From: Fulvivirga imtechensis AK7
GTDB lineage: Bacteria > Bacteroidota > Bacteroidia > Cytophagales > Cyclobacteriaceae
Direction of reading: 5' to 3'
DNA: 64,000 bases
Assembly (NCBI RefSeq): GCF_000331535.1
Contig: NZ_AMZN01000055.1
Coordinates: 124,001 to 188,000 of the forward strand
Shown: piece after piece, positions 44,440 to 53,739 of the stretch
Layout of the letters: each line of letters opens with the position of its first letter
How positions within the stretch are numbered: the stretch's first letter is position 1
Notes under the pieces: model-generated
Database searches by the model: none
The model's input: the letters and a program-made list of their open reading frames with translations, nothing else
Told to the model about the DNA's origin: nothing
Position numbers and translations under genes: made by a program

Positions 44440-47037
44440 TTATTCATCCTTTAAGCACTGCACCGGATTAATATTTGCTGTCTTCAATGTTTGAAAGCCC
44501 ACAGTAAGCCAGGCGATGACCAACGCTGCTACTCCTGCCAGACCAAACAGCCACCAGTGCAGGTCAATTTTGTACGCAAAGCCGCTCAACCAATATTGCG
44601 CAAGAAAATAGCTGACAGGTAAGGCAAGGCAGACAGCAACAAGCACCATTTTGGTAAAGTCTCCGGAAAGAAGTGTGACAATACTGAAATTCCCTGCTCC
44701 CAGTATCTTTCTTATGCCAATCTCTTTTTGCCTTCTTTCTGCAGTAAAAGCAGCCAGGCCGAATAACCCGAGGCAGGATATCACGATAGCAATACCTGCA
44801 AAATATTGTGAAAGCACAGAAACACGCTGTTCTGCAATATATTGTGCCTGATAATTCTGATCCAAAAATTTGTAATCCAGCATATATCCGGGATTAAATG
44901 TTTTATAGAATGACTGGATATTGGCGATAGCCTCCTGGATATTTTCACCATCTATTTTTACCAAAGCGCTGTGAGGAGGCTGCTGTTCAAAGTAAAACAG
45001 CATGGGCTCTACGGGGGTGTGAAGTGAGGCATAGTGAAAATCTTTCACCACCCCGATTATTTCCTTCTCCTTACCCCACATGATGATTTTTTTGCCAACA
45101 GGATCTTGCATATCCATCGCCTCAATGGCAGATTCATTAAAGATTATTTTTGATTGTTCATTGCCAAATTTTTTAGAAAAACTCCTTCCCTCCAGCACCT
45201 TAATACCTAAAGTTTCAACGAAATCATAATACACTCTGGCTTGTTCGAACCGTATAGGCACATCGGGATCTTTTCCTTCCCAATGTATACCGGTGGTATA
45301 CGCTCCGCTTTCTACCATAGAATGTGTTGTTGCTGTAGCATTGAGCACGCCCGGTAGATTTTTGAGTTCGTCAAAGAAGGTTGCCATATTGTCAACGGCT
45401 TTGCCTTCCACTGGTATTTTTAAGATATTATCCTTACTGTAGCCCAGGCTTTTTGTCTGGATGAACCGGATCTGCTGAAAAACAACCAGCACGCCTACGA
45501 TCATGATGACAGATAGCGCAAACTGAAAGACTACCAGGCCTTTTCTTATCCAAACCTCTCCGAAAGAAGCATTGAGCTTGCCTTTGAGAATACTTACCGG
45601 CTTAAAGCCAGAGAGATACAAAGCGGGATAGCTGCCTGCCAATAGGCCGGTAAAAAGTCCAATAAGGATGGCTGCACCGATAATTTCCGGGGTGAACTGA
45701 AGCGATAGCTGTTTGCCTGTAAGCTCATTAAACTCAGGCAGGATCATAAAGGTCAGTAATGAAGCCAGGAATAAAGCAAAGAAAGTGATCAGCACAGCCT
45801 CACCCATGTGCTGAAAAATCAGGCTTACCCTTCCGGCGCCAAGTGTTTTTTTAATGCCGATCTCTTTCAGCCTTCTTGAAGCCCGGGCTGTCGACAGGTT
45901 CATGAAATTGATGCAGGCGATAACCAGAATAAAAATGGCGATGACCGAGAAAAGCCTTACGTAAGTGATCCGCCCCCCAGTTTGGATGCCATTGTTAAAG
46001 GTGCCGTACAGGTAGTTGCTGGAAAATTGCTTGAAAAATGGGGAAACGTTACTGCCTTCATCTCTATCTTTCACAAAAGACGCTATTTTGTGATTTAAGG
46101 CATTTATATTGATATCTTTTGCCAGCTCCACATAAGTATATGCATTAAAGTTGCCCCAATGCATTCCGTCACCAATGATATCTTTATAAATAGAAAATGG
46201 AAGAACAAAGTTAAACTGCTCAGAAGAATTGGAAGGCAGGTCTTCCAAAACTGCTGATATGCTGGCTTCTCCCTGCAAGTGTAACAGGTGCCATTCCACC
46301 GTTTTGCCGACTACCTGAGTAGTATTGAATAGCTTTAATGCCAGTGATTCGGTAATTACGATAGAAGATTTATCAGATAACGCTCTATCTGGTATACCAT
46401 GCTTAAATTTATAGCTGAAAAGATTGAAATAGTCCTCTCCGGAAAATTTACCTTTCGCTTTGATCACTTCCTCGCCATTAGACACAGCAAAATTATCTCC
46501 AAACCACTCTGTTTCCGTGTCTGCGGCCGCCATTACCACTTCGGGCACTTCTGCGAGTAAAGCCTCAGCCAAAAGACCCTGTGTCTCGGGCCCCGTACGC
46601 AAGGAACTATTTTCTTCGTGAGTGAGAAATACCTGGTACAATTGTTCATCCTTTTCATGTAACTTATCCATCGCCAGCTCATCGGATACCCACAGGAAAA
46701 TAAGCAGTGCACTGGACAGTCCGGTGGTAAGACCAATAAGGTTAATGAAAAAGGAAGTTTTATACTTGATAAAATTCCGGTAGGTGAGTTTAAAATTATG
46801 TTGATACATGATAAATGGGTTTGAGTTTGACCTGTATTTTTTGATGGCAAAAGGCCTTAGGTAGTGAAAGACCTGGTACCAATAGTTGAGTTTTGCCTTA
46901 GATAATGATTTTTTAGCTGCCGTTTTGTAAAACCTCTCTTCCAGATCACCCGATACCTCTTCTGCAAGGTCATTACGGAGAAACCAGAGCAGTAGCCGTT
47001 CTGCTAACCGGGGTGGTATGTATTTGTTGTTATTCAA
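44440..47037 (-). CDS. FtsX/MacB-type ABC permease with N-terminal prefix domain
   Basis: The 865-residue protein starts with a permease prefix domain (PPRLAERLLLWFLRNDLAEEVSGDLEE, about 1-90). Two repeated units follow, each with a MacB-type periplasmic domain and an FtsX core: helix 1 near LIGLTTGLSSALLIFLWVSDE, core 1 LKEIGIKKTLGAGRVSL, second unit VVFQFALSVIMIVGVLVV and core 2 QKEIGIRKILGAGNFSI. Eight membrane helices are expected. Such permeases work with a MacB-like ATPase; none is encoded next to it. It is preceded by a PadR gene on the same strand (101 bp apart, spacer filled with a degenerate repeat). It is paralogous to the interrupted gene at 39832-42480. Confidence 0.9.
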   Translation of the reverse strand: MNNNKYIPPRLAERLLLWFLRNDLAEEVSGDLEERFYKTAAKKSLSKAKLNYWYQVFHYLRPFAIKKYRSNSNPFIMYQHNFKLTYRNFIKYKTSFFINLIGLTTGLSSALLIFLWVSDELAMDKLHEKDEQLYQVFLTHEENSSLRTGPETQGLLAEALLAEVPEVVMAAADTETEWFGDNFAVSNGEEVIKAKGKFSGEDYFNLFSYKFKHGIPDRALSDKSSIVITESLALKLFNTTQVVGKTVEWHLLHLQGEASISAVLEDLPSNSSEQFNFVLPFSIYKDIIGDGMHWGNFNAYTYVELAKDININALNHKIASFVKDRDEGSNVSPFFKQFSSNYLYGTFNNGIQTGGRITYVRLFSVIAIFILVIACINFMNLSTARASRRLKEIGIKKTLGAGRVSLIFQHMGEAVLITFFALFLASLLTFMILPEFNELTGKQLSLQFTPEIIGAAILIGLFTGLLAGSYPALYLSGFKPVSILKGKLNASFGEVWIRKGLVVFQFALSVIMIVGVLVVFQQIRFIQTKSLGYSKDNILKIPVEGKAVDNMATFFDELKNLPGVLNATATTHSMVESGAYTTGIHWEGKDPDVPIRFEQARVYYDFVETLGIKVLEGRSFSKKFGNEQSKIIFNESAIEAMDMQDPVGKKIIMWGKEKEIIGVVKDFHYASLHTPVEPMLFYFEQQPPHSALVKIDGENIQEAIANIQSFYKTFNPGYMLDYKFLDQNYQAQYIAEQRVSVLSQYFAGIAIVISCLGLFGLAAFTAERRQKEIGIRKILGAGNFSIVTLLSGDFTKMVLVAVCLALPVSYFLAQYWLSGFAYKIDLHWWLFGLAGVAALVIAWLTVGFQTLKTANINPVQCLKDE

Positions 47038-47054
47038 TTATTCAGCGTGTATCA

Positions 47055-47138
47055 CCATTCCATTCATCCATTCATTACCTCATTCCATCATTCCCTCATT
47101 CTCTCACTCATTCATCCATTCATTCTATCATTCTCTCG
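47055..47138 (-). repeat. Degenerate GAATGA short-phrase repeat
   Basis: Read on the minus strand, imperfect phrases of GAATGA, GGATGAATGA and GAGAATGA begin at the PadR stop and fill the spacer to the permease gene. They resemble the other post-stop short-phrase repeats in composition style but not in sequence. Confidence 0.6.
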
Positions 47139-47465
47139 TCATCCCCCTGCAAACCCCGGAAACTGACTCCACAGTGATACCCTGAAGTCACGAGCGTCAG
47201 AAAGTACCCTTTGACCGCTGGCTGTTAGCGAGTAGATGCGCTTTCTCCTTCCACCTCTCTCGGCAGACGCACTTCCCATCTCTGAGGTTAAAAAGCCTTT
47301 TTCGGAAAGCCGGTTGAGTGTGGAGTGTACCGCTCCGATGGATACCGGGCGATCAGTCTGGCTTTCAAATTCATCAGCAATCTTAAATGCATAAGCTTCA
47401 TTGCCTAAGATGCCGACCAGAAGCAAAATGACTTCTTCAAATTCACCTAAGCGTGTTTTTTTCAT
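47139..47465 (-). CDS. PadR-family transcriptional regulator
   Basis: The 108-residue winged-helix protein contains LGEFEEVILLLVGILGNEAYAFKIADEFE and VSIGAVHSTLNRLSEKGFLTSEM, closely matching the PadR at 42482 (both begin with K-x-LGEFEE). It precedes the intact prefix-domain permease and presumably represses it in response to an unknown ligand. A ribosome binding site is not obvious. The two PadR-permease pairs probably arose by duplication, then were separated by the 43.3 kb hypothetical gene and repeats. Confidence 0.9.
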   Translation of the reverse strand: MKKTRLGEFEEVILLLVGILGNEAYAFKIADEFESQTDRPVSIGAVHSTLNRLSEKGFLTSEMGSASAERGGRRKRIYSLTASGQRVLSDARDFRVSLWSQFPGFAGG

Positions 47466-47658
47466 TTGTTACTAAGTTGTAGAACTAATATACGGAGGGA
47501 AAATAAATATGTTCTACTTTTTAGTAACAAATACTGAAATGAATAGATTTTGTAATTTCGCCAGTATGTCGGATGTGCCAATGAAAATCGAAACCATCAC
47601 ATATGAAGTAAGTAAGGCGAAGCCGTACCAACCCGATAGCGATTGGGGTAAGTTGAAT

Positions 47659-47810
47659 GAATAAATCGACAGTTGGCAAAAGCAATAGGCAGCTGTAAGC
47701 TTCATGCTTTAAACTTTCGGCCTGCCGTTTAATTCGTAAATCAAAAATCAAAAATCGTAAATTGTAAATCGTAAATACAGTTTTAATATCTCAATACTAA
47801 ATTTATACGC
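47659..47810 (+). repeat. 152-bp leader module before topB
   Basis: It opens with GAATAAATCGACAGTTGGCA (47659) and closes with TAATATCTCAATACTAAATT (47784-47803), 7 bases before the ATG. Both ends match the leader at 25391-25542 with identical total length. The middle here is AAATCGTAAATTGTAAATCG-type phrase repeat. Confidence 0.55.
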
Positions 47811-50117
47811 ATGAAGGTCTGTATTGCGGAGAAGCCAAGTGTAGCCAGAGAAATAGCGCAGGTAATTGGCGCCAGCGCACGTAAGGAGGGATACTTTGAG
47901 GGTAACGGCTACCAGGTAACGTGGACGTTCGGACATTTCTGTACATTATATGCTCCCGAAGACTATCAGCCGCATTGGAAGCGCTGGGACCTCAACACAC
48001 TTCCCATGCTCCCGGATCGGTTCGAAACCAAGCTTATGAATGACAGCGGAGTAAAGAAGCAGTTTAAGGTAATTAAAAGTTTATTAGCCAATGCCTCTGT
48101 CGTGATTAACTGTGGTGATGCCGGGCAAGAAGGGGAATTGATACAGCGCTGGGTGATCAAAGAAGCGAAATATCAGGGTGAAGTACAGCGCCTCTGGATA
48201 TCATCGCTCACTACGGAAGCCATTAAAGCGGGATTTGACAAGCTACGACCGGCAACAGAATTTGATAATCTCTTTTATGCAGGCAGCTCACGTGCCATTG
48301 GTGACTGGCTGTTAGGAATGAACGCCACCCGGCTATATACCCTTAAATATGGCGGCTATAAGCAGGTACTGTCCATTGGCAGAGTGCAAACCCCGACATT
48401 AGCCATGCTGGTCAATCGCCATTATGAGATAGAAAATTTTGTGCCTCAGCCGTACTGGGAGCTGCAGACCATCTACAGAGAAACTAAATTCAACAACACC
48501 ACCGGTAAATTCTTCTCAAAAGAGGAAGGGGAGGAACTTCTCAACAAGATCACTGGAAAAGACCTGGTGATCACAGACATTGAGAAGAAAGAAGGTAAGG
48601 AATATGCGCCTAAACTGTTTGATCTTACCAGCCTGCAGGTATACTGCAATACCAAATTCGGGTTTACAGCAGAAGTAACACTCAAATTGGTACAAGCGCT
48701 TTATGAGAAAAAGGTAGTGACCTATCCACGGGTCGATACTACATTTCTGCCGAATGACATGTACCCTAAAATACCCGGTATACTTCAGGGGCTGCCTAAT
48801 TATTCTTCTTTCACAGAACCTCTTCTGGGAAAGAAGATCCGAAAGTCGACAAAGGTGTTTAACGATAATAAAGTGACGGATCACCACGCCATCATACCGA
48901 CCGGAGAGCAAAAGCCATTAAGCGGTGATGAACAAAAAGTGTATGATATTATTGTCAGGCGTTTTATAGCGGTATTTTATCCCGATTGTAAAGTGGCCAA
49001 AACGCAGGTGGATGCTGAAGTAGAAACCGTAAAGTTCGTAGCAAGGGGTAAGGAGATCCTGGAAGAGGGGTGGAGGGTGCTTTTTCCGAAGGAGAATAAA
49101 AAGAGTAGTGCTGATGACGATGAGGAAAACAGCGAAGATGATGAGGGAATTTTGCCATCATTTGAAAAAGGAGAGCGCGGTCCGCATGAGCCTTCTTTTA
49201 TTGAAAAAATGACCAAGCCTCCAAAAAACTACACCGAAGCCTCGTTGCTACGGGCCATGGAAACGGCCGGTAAGCAAGTAGACGATGAAGAGTTGCGTGA
49301 TTTAATGAAGGCCAATGGTATCGGAAGGCCATCGACCCGTGCCAGTATCATTGAAACACTGTTCAAACGAAAGTATACCCAGCGGAGAAAAAAGCAAATT
49401 CTTCCCACGCCAACCGGGATTCAACTTATCGATACGATCCGGAATAAGCTGCTCAAATCTGCTGAGCTTACAGGGCATTGGGAAAAGAAGCTGAAGGAGA
49501 TAGAGCAAGGTGAGTTCGGTGCCGGGCAGTTCATCGCTAACATGAAGAAAATGGTAGACGACCTGGTTTCGGAAGTGCGAAGCGAGACCGGTAAGTCTAT
49601 CATTGTAGCACCGAGGGGTGCGGGCAGTAAGAAAGAGTCAAAGAAGAAGGTTTCCAAAGAAATGAAATGCCCGAAATGCAGCTCGGGGGTTATTATTAAA
49701 GGAAAAAGCAGCTATGGCTGTAGTGAGTGGAAAGCGGGCTGTAATATGCGCATACCCTTCGAGTTTATGAGCAAGAAGCTGACCCATAAGCAGGTACAGC
49801 GGCTACTGGAGAAAAAGGCTACGACAAAGCTGAAGGGTTTTATACATGGTGGTGAAAAGGTGGAAGGTGTAGTGAAGTTAACAGATGATTTCCAACTGGA
49901 GTTTGAGGGTAAAACCAAGTTGAAGGCCTCAGGTAAAAGCAGTAAACCTTTGTGTCCTAAATGTAAAAAGGGAACGCTGATAAAAGGGAAAACGGCCTAC
50001 GGCTGTAGCCACTGGAGGGCAGGCTGTGATTTTAGGTATCCCTTCGCTATGATAAAATCCAAAGCCAATGGACGCCCTTTAACGCGGGAGTTGGTTTTGC
50101 AGATCATTTCAGCATAA
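47811..50117 (+). CDS. topB: DNA topoisomerase III
   Basis: The 768-residue type IA topoisomerase starts with a Toprim domain (KVCIAEKPSVAREIA; acidic GDAGQEGELI, where Q replaces the commoner R). The active-site Tyr lies in KKVVTYPRVDTTFLPNDM, and the conserved core contains ATPTLAMLV-like GRVQTPTLAMLVNRH and GIGRPSTRASIIETLFKR. Two C-terminal topoisomerase zinc-ribbon-like repeats end the protein (MKCPKCSSGVIIKGKSSYGCSEW and LCPKCKKGTLIKGKTAYGCSHW). It relaxes and decatenates DNA via single-strand passage. The start lies behind a repeat-derived leader with no clear Shine-Dalgarno. It is monocistronic. Confidence 0.96.
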   Translation: MKVCIAEKPSVAREIAQVIGASARKEGYFEGNGYQVTWTFGHFCTLYAPEDYQPHWKRWDLNTLPMLPDRFETKLMNDSGVKKQFKVIKSLLANASVVINCGDAGQEGELIQRWVIKEAKYQGEVQRLWISSLTTEAIKAGFDKLRPATEFDNLFYAGSSRAIGDWLLGMNATRLYTLKYGGYKQVLSIGRVQTPTLAMLVNRHYEIENFVPQPYWELQTIYRETKFNNTTGKFFSKEEGEELLNKITGKDLVITDIEKKEGKEYAPKLFDLTSLQVYCNTKFGFTAEVTLKLVQALYEKKVVTYPRVDTTFLPNDMYPKIPGILQGLPNYSSFTEPLLGKKIRKSTKVFNDNKVTDHHAIIPTGEQKPLSGDEQKVYDIIVRRFIAVFYPDCKVAKTQVDAEVETVKFVARGKEILEEGWRVLFPKENKKSSADDDEENSEDDEGILPSFEKGERGPHEPSFIEKMTKPPKNYTEASLLRAMETAGKQVDDEELRDLMKANGIGRPSTRASIIETLFKRKYTQRRKKQILPTPTGIQLIDTIRNKLLKSAELTGHWEKKLKEIEQGEFGAGQFIANMKKMVDDLVSEVRSETGKSIIVAPRGAGSKKESKKKVSKEMKCPKCSSGVIIKGKSSYGCSEWKAGCNMRIPFEFMSKKLTHKQVQRLLEKKATTKLKGFIHGGEKVEGVVKLTDDFQLEFEGKTKLKASGKSSKPLCPKCKKGTLIKGKTAYGCSHWRAGCDFRYPFAMIKSKANGRPLTRELVLQIISA

Positions 50118-50151
50118 TGGAACGGAATGAAATCTTTGGTTTTTGATGCCT

Positions 50152-50330
50152 GCCTAATTCAACCCCTCCGGAGTTGTTGTGTCTTCCTTTAGTCTGCCCG
50201 GCATTGCATGACCGGGCTATTTACATTCAATCCCTCCGGATTACTTTTCTCAAAAGTTCGTTCTGAACAAAGAAGGCTAAAAGTCAGAGATAACCGGCCT
50301 TAGTCTGAAGAGCTTGACCATGACTAGGAG
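50152..50330 (+). repeat. TAATTCAACCCCTCCGG element, copy 2
   Basis: The order of phrases matches 44006-44235: CCTAATTCAACCCCTCCGG, ATTCAATCCCTCCGGATTAC, AGAAGGCTAAAAGTCAGAGA and CTGAAGAGCTTGACCATGAC. Both copies lie beside permease/topB genes. Confidence 0.6.
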
Positions 50331-50463
50331 TTGCTCTCAAAAGACCAGTCATCCTGGGGGCATCCAACAACTTTCAGTTGATTTTGAGGATAATGACAAT
50401 TACCCGAACGGCCTTGAGAAAATGGCGTTCCGCTGGCGGCCGAAGCCTTTAGCGGAGGCCGTA

Positions 50464-50697
50464 AGAATTTCAATGCCACACGTACCCTTTATAAATCACA
50501 CTGTTTGAGCCCCGTTTTTCACGGGGTGAGTTTGTGATTTGTCATCGCAGGCATTGAAATTTAGCCATTTGCTCACAGCCCTTGCTTCGCCATAGCGGCT
50601 ACGCGAAGGCAATGCTTGACTTTTTCCCATAGGGATCCCTTTGGGGTTTGTTACTTTTTTGTGTCAAGACAAAAAAGTAAGACAGATGCTATGAAAA
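50464..50697 (-). repeat. Nested-hairpin interspersed element, copy 2 (inverted)
   Basis: Outer arms AATTTCAATGCC (50466-50477) and GGCATTGAAATT (50550-50561), the inner arms and the terminator-like stretch (TTACTTTTTTGTGTC...GACAAAAAAGTAA) match the copy at 22323-22509 in reverse orientation. This copy is 47 bp longer, with an extra GCTTCGCCATAGCGGCTACG segment. Confidence 0.75.
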
Positions 50698-50726
50698 ATC
50701 ATCTGCAGCAACTCAAGGCCTAATAA

Positions 50727-51539
50727 TCAAAAAAATTCCGAGAAAGCCCAGGCTAATGCCTCGTGGTATTCTTCATACAGGTTCAAGTCATTATGAGATC
50801 CGTGTGGAATGACAATAAGCTTCTTCTCACCGGAATAAGCCTCATGTAGATTTTTACTGTGGGAGGCAGGTATTAGCCCATCTCTGCCTCCGTGGATAAA
50901 AAGGATTGGACAATCAATATCGGTAAGCTTGCCGATATTGTCGAAGTGAAATTGAAGGAATAGCGAAGGGAATAGAAAGGGCATCTTCTGATTGGCCAGG
51001 GTTTTTAAACTTGAGAACGGAGATTCCAGCACTAACCCTTTGGTGTCACGCCTTTTAGCGAGCTCCGTAGCAATACCACTACCGATGGACCGCCCATAAA
51101 TGATGACCTGTTCCGGTTGAAAACCTTTTTCTTCTACCAAAAAGCGAAAAGCTGCATCGCCATCAAGGTATAAACCCTGCTCGGTGATCTCACCGGAGCT
51201 TTTTCCATATCCACGGTAGTCGATAATGAGGAAGTTGTAGCCTAGTCCTGTGAAGTCATCAGCTATTTGCTGCCACCCCGCCAGACTGCCAGCATTGCCA
51301 TGGAAGTAGAGTATTACCTCATCAGCTTGGCCCGGATAAAACAGTGCATTGATCTTTTTCCCATCAGAGGTGGTAAGGAAAACCTCTTCATCGCCTTGCC
51401 GAAGGTTAAATTGAAAGGCTTGCGATAACCGTTGGGGATGGAAGATCAGTTTTTCCTGTGCGAGAAAAGCAGCCATAATGAGCAGTAGATAAATAACGAC
51501 TATAAAAATAACAATCTTGCCGATGCTTTTTGTTTTCAC
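50727..51539 (-). CDS. Membrane-anchored alpha/beta hydrolase
   Basis: The 270-residue protein has an N-terminal membrane helix (IVIFIVVIYLLLIMAAFLA) and an alpha/beta-hydrolase domain: oxyanion region LYFHGNAGSLAGW, nucleophile elbow GRSIGSG, acid in FIHGGRDGLIP and His in IPHGSHNDLNLYEEYHEAL. It belongs to the ABHD13/17-like (BEM46-type) group. The substrate is unknown; members are esterases or thioesterases. The active site should face the periplasm or cytoplasm depending on helix orientation, which I cannot fix. It is followed, on the same strand, by a 234-bp spacer of repeats. Confidence 0.88.
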   Translation of the reverse strand: MKTKSIGKIVIFIVVIYLLLIMAAFLAQEKLIFHPQRLSQAFQFNLRQGDEEVFLTTSDGKKINALFYPGQADEVILYFHGNAGSLAGWQQIADDFTGLGYNFLIIDYRGYGKSSGEITEQGLYLDGDAAFRFLVEEKGFQPEQVIIYGRSIGSGIATELAKRRDTKGLVLESPFSSLKTLANQKMPFLFPSLFLQFHFDNIGKLTDIDCPILFIHGGRDGLIPASHSKNLHEAYSGEKKLIVIPHGSHNDLNLYEEYHEALAWAFSEFF

Positions 51540-51577
51540 TGAAGGTGTCGTTTAGTGATTTAGTCGTGTTAAAGTAT

Positions 51578-51744
51578 TAGTGGTCGTACCACTCTTGCCA
51601 TAGCGGTCACAGTGGCGCCACCACTACGCCAGTTGCATCTTATTCGAGCCAAAGACGTTAGTCGTGCCACTACTATAATAGTGGTCGCACCGTTCATACC
51701 ATAACGGTTATAGTGGTGCCACCACTACTATGCCAGTTGCATCT
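51578..51744. repeat. 63/66-bp direct duplication with GTGGT hairpins
   Basis: Copy 1 is 51578-51640 and copy 2 is 51679-51744. Both read TAGTGGTCG(T/C)ACC ... CGGT(C/T)A(C/T)AGTGG(C/T)GCCACCACTA ... GCCAGTTGCATCT. The dyad AGTGGTGCCACCACT (51711-51725) is perfect. Copy 2 overlaps the last codons and stop of the RmlD-like gene (51728). Confidence 0.7.
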
Positions 51745-52633
51745 GCTCTTGTAATACTTTCAAGCCCTCATCAAAAGAATGCGGCTCGTACCCCAGGTCT
51801 TTTCTGGCTTTATCGATAATAAAACCCGTTTTAGGCGGTCTTTTGGCAGGCTGTGTAAACTTAGAGCCATCAGTTTTATGAATAAGAGATTTGTCAAGCT
51901 TAAAGAAATCCGCAGTTTTTATGGCCATGTCATAAGGTGTGAGCATGTCTTTACCGCTAATGTTGTAGATGCCCGTAGCCCGCTTTTTAGCAATGAGGTA
52001 GCACCCCATAGCCAGATCTTCGGCCAGCGTAGGGGTGCGCCATTGATCATCCACTACATTAATATCTTTCCCACCTTCCAGGCTATTTTTTACCCACAGG
52101 ATAATGTTGGAGCGGCTCATGTCATGAGCGATGCCGTAAACCAATACTGTGCGTGCAATCGCCCAGGAAATATTACTTTTTTCAATAAGCTCCTCGGCAG
52201 CCAGTTTGCTTTCTCCATAATAATTGACAGGGTTGGGCTTCTCGTTCTCATCCAGAGGCCCACGGGTGCCATCAAAAATAAAATCCGTGGAGCAGTGTAC
52301 CAGGTGGCTGTCTGTGGCTTCGCAAGCCTTGATCAGGTAGCTTACCGCATCAACATTCAGCTTCCGGCAGGCCTCCTTCTCCGATTCACATTGGTCGACA
52401 TTTGTCATCGCTGCTGTATTGATCACGACATCGGGAGCATACTTTTTGATCACAGACAATACCTGTGTTTCATCAGTAATGTCCAAAGCAGCAAACTCAT
52501 AATTTCCGTAGCTTTCAGGAAGCCTGTCACTATTCCTCGCGGTAGCTATCACCTCTATTCCGGGCTCACTCAGCAAAAGTTTGATAAGCTTCTGTCCTAA
52601 TAAGCCATTTGAACCGGTAACTAATATTTTCAT
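51728..52633 (-). CDS. RmlD-like NAD(P)-dependent sugar reductase
   Basis: The 301-residue protein belongs to the extended SDR family, RmlD type. It has the Rossmann glycine motif TGSNGLLGQKL, the NTAAMTNVDQCE segment that follows strand 4, the catalytic Ser/Thr region HCSTDFIFDG and the Tyr-x3-Lys pair in NYYGESKLAAE. RmlD reduces dTDP-4-keto-rhamnose to dTDP-rhamnose, but no rmlABC genes are near, so another NDP-sugar or a general reductase role is possible. Its last residues (MQLA) and stop lie within a tandemly repeated segment that also occurs 100 bp further on without coding function. Confidence 0.85.
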   Translation of the reverse strand: MKILVTGSNGLLGQKLIKLLLSEPGIEVIATARNSDRLPESYGNYEFAALDITDETQVLSVIKKYAPDVVINTAAMTNVDQCESEKEACRKLNVDAVSYLIKACEATDSHLVHCSTDFIFDGTRGPLDENEKPNPVNYYGESKLAAEELIEKSNISWAIARTVLVYGIAHDMSRSNIILWVKNSLEGGKDINVVDDQWRTPTLAEDLAMGCYLIAKKRATGIYNISGKDMLTPYDMAIKTADFFKLDKSLIHKTDGSKFTQPAKRPPKTGFIIDKARKDLGYEPHSFDEGLKVLQEQMQLA

Positions 52634-52708
52634 AATTTTTTAAAATTTGAAGTATGAACACCCGAAGCCGGAAGCCTGTTTAAATTACTCGCTGCTAACT
52701 ATACTCTT

Positions 52709-52812
52709 GCCGTCTTCGCGCCTGCCCCGGGCTTGTCTCGGGAAGGAATCGAAGCGATCCCCTTTTACACTCCAAGGGAGAGGGGATGGCCGCACTTCGT
52801 TCGCAATGACGA
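52709..52812. repeat. GCAATGACG repeat, copy 3
   Basis: The phrases CTTGCCGTCTTCGCGCCTGC, GGAATCGAAGCGATCCCCTT, GAGGGGATGGCCGCACTTCG and CGCAATGACGATGA match the copies at 42961 and 44281. Only traces of the MITE ends flank it (ACTATACTC on the left, TAGTGTTCTTATA on the right). Confidence 0.7.
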
Positions 52813-52881
52813 TGATTGATAGTGTTCTTATATGCATTAGTTAGTCAACACTACCAATTGCCAACGCTTTTGCCAACTGAA

Positions 52882-53736
52882 CTACTCCTTTTCAGGATAT
52901 TCGTAGCCGTATAATTTACTGATTTTCTTCTTCGGAAGCTCTTCTACTTCTACAAACATTCTAATATCGTTTTTGGGCCTGTCTCGTTGGTCGGTTGGTT
53001 GTGCCGCAATCTTGTCGATAACATCCAGACCGCCTATCACCTTACCGAACACAGTGTATTCGTCATCCAGGTGAGGAGCGCCTCCCACGGTGGTGTATGC
53101 TTCCAAGCGCTCAGGAGCCATTTCTTTGGTGACGTCTGTTTGCATTACCTCTTCGATATAGCTCCGCATTTCCATGAGCTTGTTGCCGTAAGCTTCAGGT
53201 CCTTCGGTCTGGTAAATATTCATCAACATTTGTTTAACAGAGTCCTGGTCACCTCTGTTCATTAGCTGTCTGGCAGCCATTCCGAGCTTGTTCATATCAG
53301 TAGTAAGCTCTTCTTTTGTCCATGTCTTTCCCTGTACAATATAGAATTGACTTCCACTAGATTTTTTCTCAGGGTTATTTGTCCGGGCAGCGGAAAGAGC
53401 GCCTTTTATATGAAACAGATCCTTGTCAAACTCAGCCGGGATCTGGTATCCCGGTCCGCCTGAACCCAACTGCTGACCGGGCTGCGCTTTTTTTGTATCG
53501 GGATCACCACCCTGGATCATAAAATCTTCTATTACCCGGTGAAATAACAGGCTATCGTAAAAGCCTTCTTTGGCCAGCTTGATGAAATTTTCTTTATGCT
53601 TTGGGGTTTCATCATAGAGTATGGCGTGCATATCGCCATACTCGGTTTTAATCGTAACGAGGTAATCTTTTTCTGTGGCACAGGCACTAACAAAAATACT
53701 TACTGCCAATGCAACGATCAGGTTTTTGATGTTCAT
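52882..53736 (-). CDS. Cyclophilin-type peptidyl-prolyl isomerase lipoprotein
   Basis: The 284-residue protein has a lipoprotein signal (LIVALAVSIFVSAC, lipobox SAC). The cyclophilin domain is split by an insertion of about 75 residues (about 125-200). Core motifs are LFHRVIEDFMIQGGDP (catalytic Arg in FHRV), GGPGYQIPAEF, SSGSQFYIVQG and EYTVFGKVIGGLDVIDKIA. It catalyses cis-trans isomerisation of Xaa-Pro bonds in the periplasm. It starts 3 bp after hemC ends, and is probably co-transcribed with hemC and perhaps holB. Confidence 0.93.
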   Translation of the reverse strand: MNIKNLIVALAVSIFVSACATEKDYLVTIKTEYGDMHAILYDETPKHKENFIKLAKEGFYDSLLFHRVIEDFMIQGGDPDTKKAQPGQQLGSGGPGYQIPAEFDKDLFHIKGALSAARTNNPEKKSSGSQFYIVQGKTWTKEELTTDMNKLGMAARQLMNRGDQDSVKQMLMNIYQTEGPEAYGNKLMEMRSYIEEVMQTDVTKEMAPERLEAYTTVGGAPHLDDEYTVFGKVIGGLDVIDKIAAQPTDQRDRPKNDIRMFVEVEELPKKKISKLYGYEYPEKE

Positions 53737-53739
53737 GGT

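Larger units (their letters stand above)
50118..50726. other. 609-bp intergenic region of repeats
   Basis: No gene is supported. It contains copy 2 of the TAATTCAACCCCTCCGG element (50152-50330), a CAACTTTCAGTTGATTTTGA phrase (50370; also near 34588) and the inverted copy of the nested-hairpin element (50464-50697). Confidence 0.6.

Noticed and set aside
51779-52600. 273-codon plus-strand ORF
   Set aside because: It is antisense to the RmlD-like reductase, which has clear family motifs. The plus-strand product has low-complexity, Cys/Arg-rich composition and no recognisable domain.
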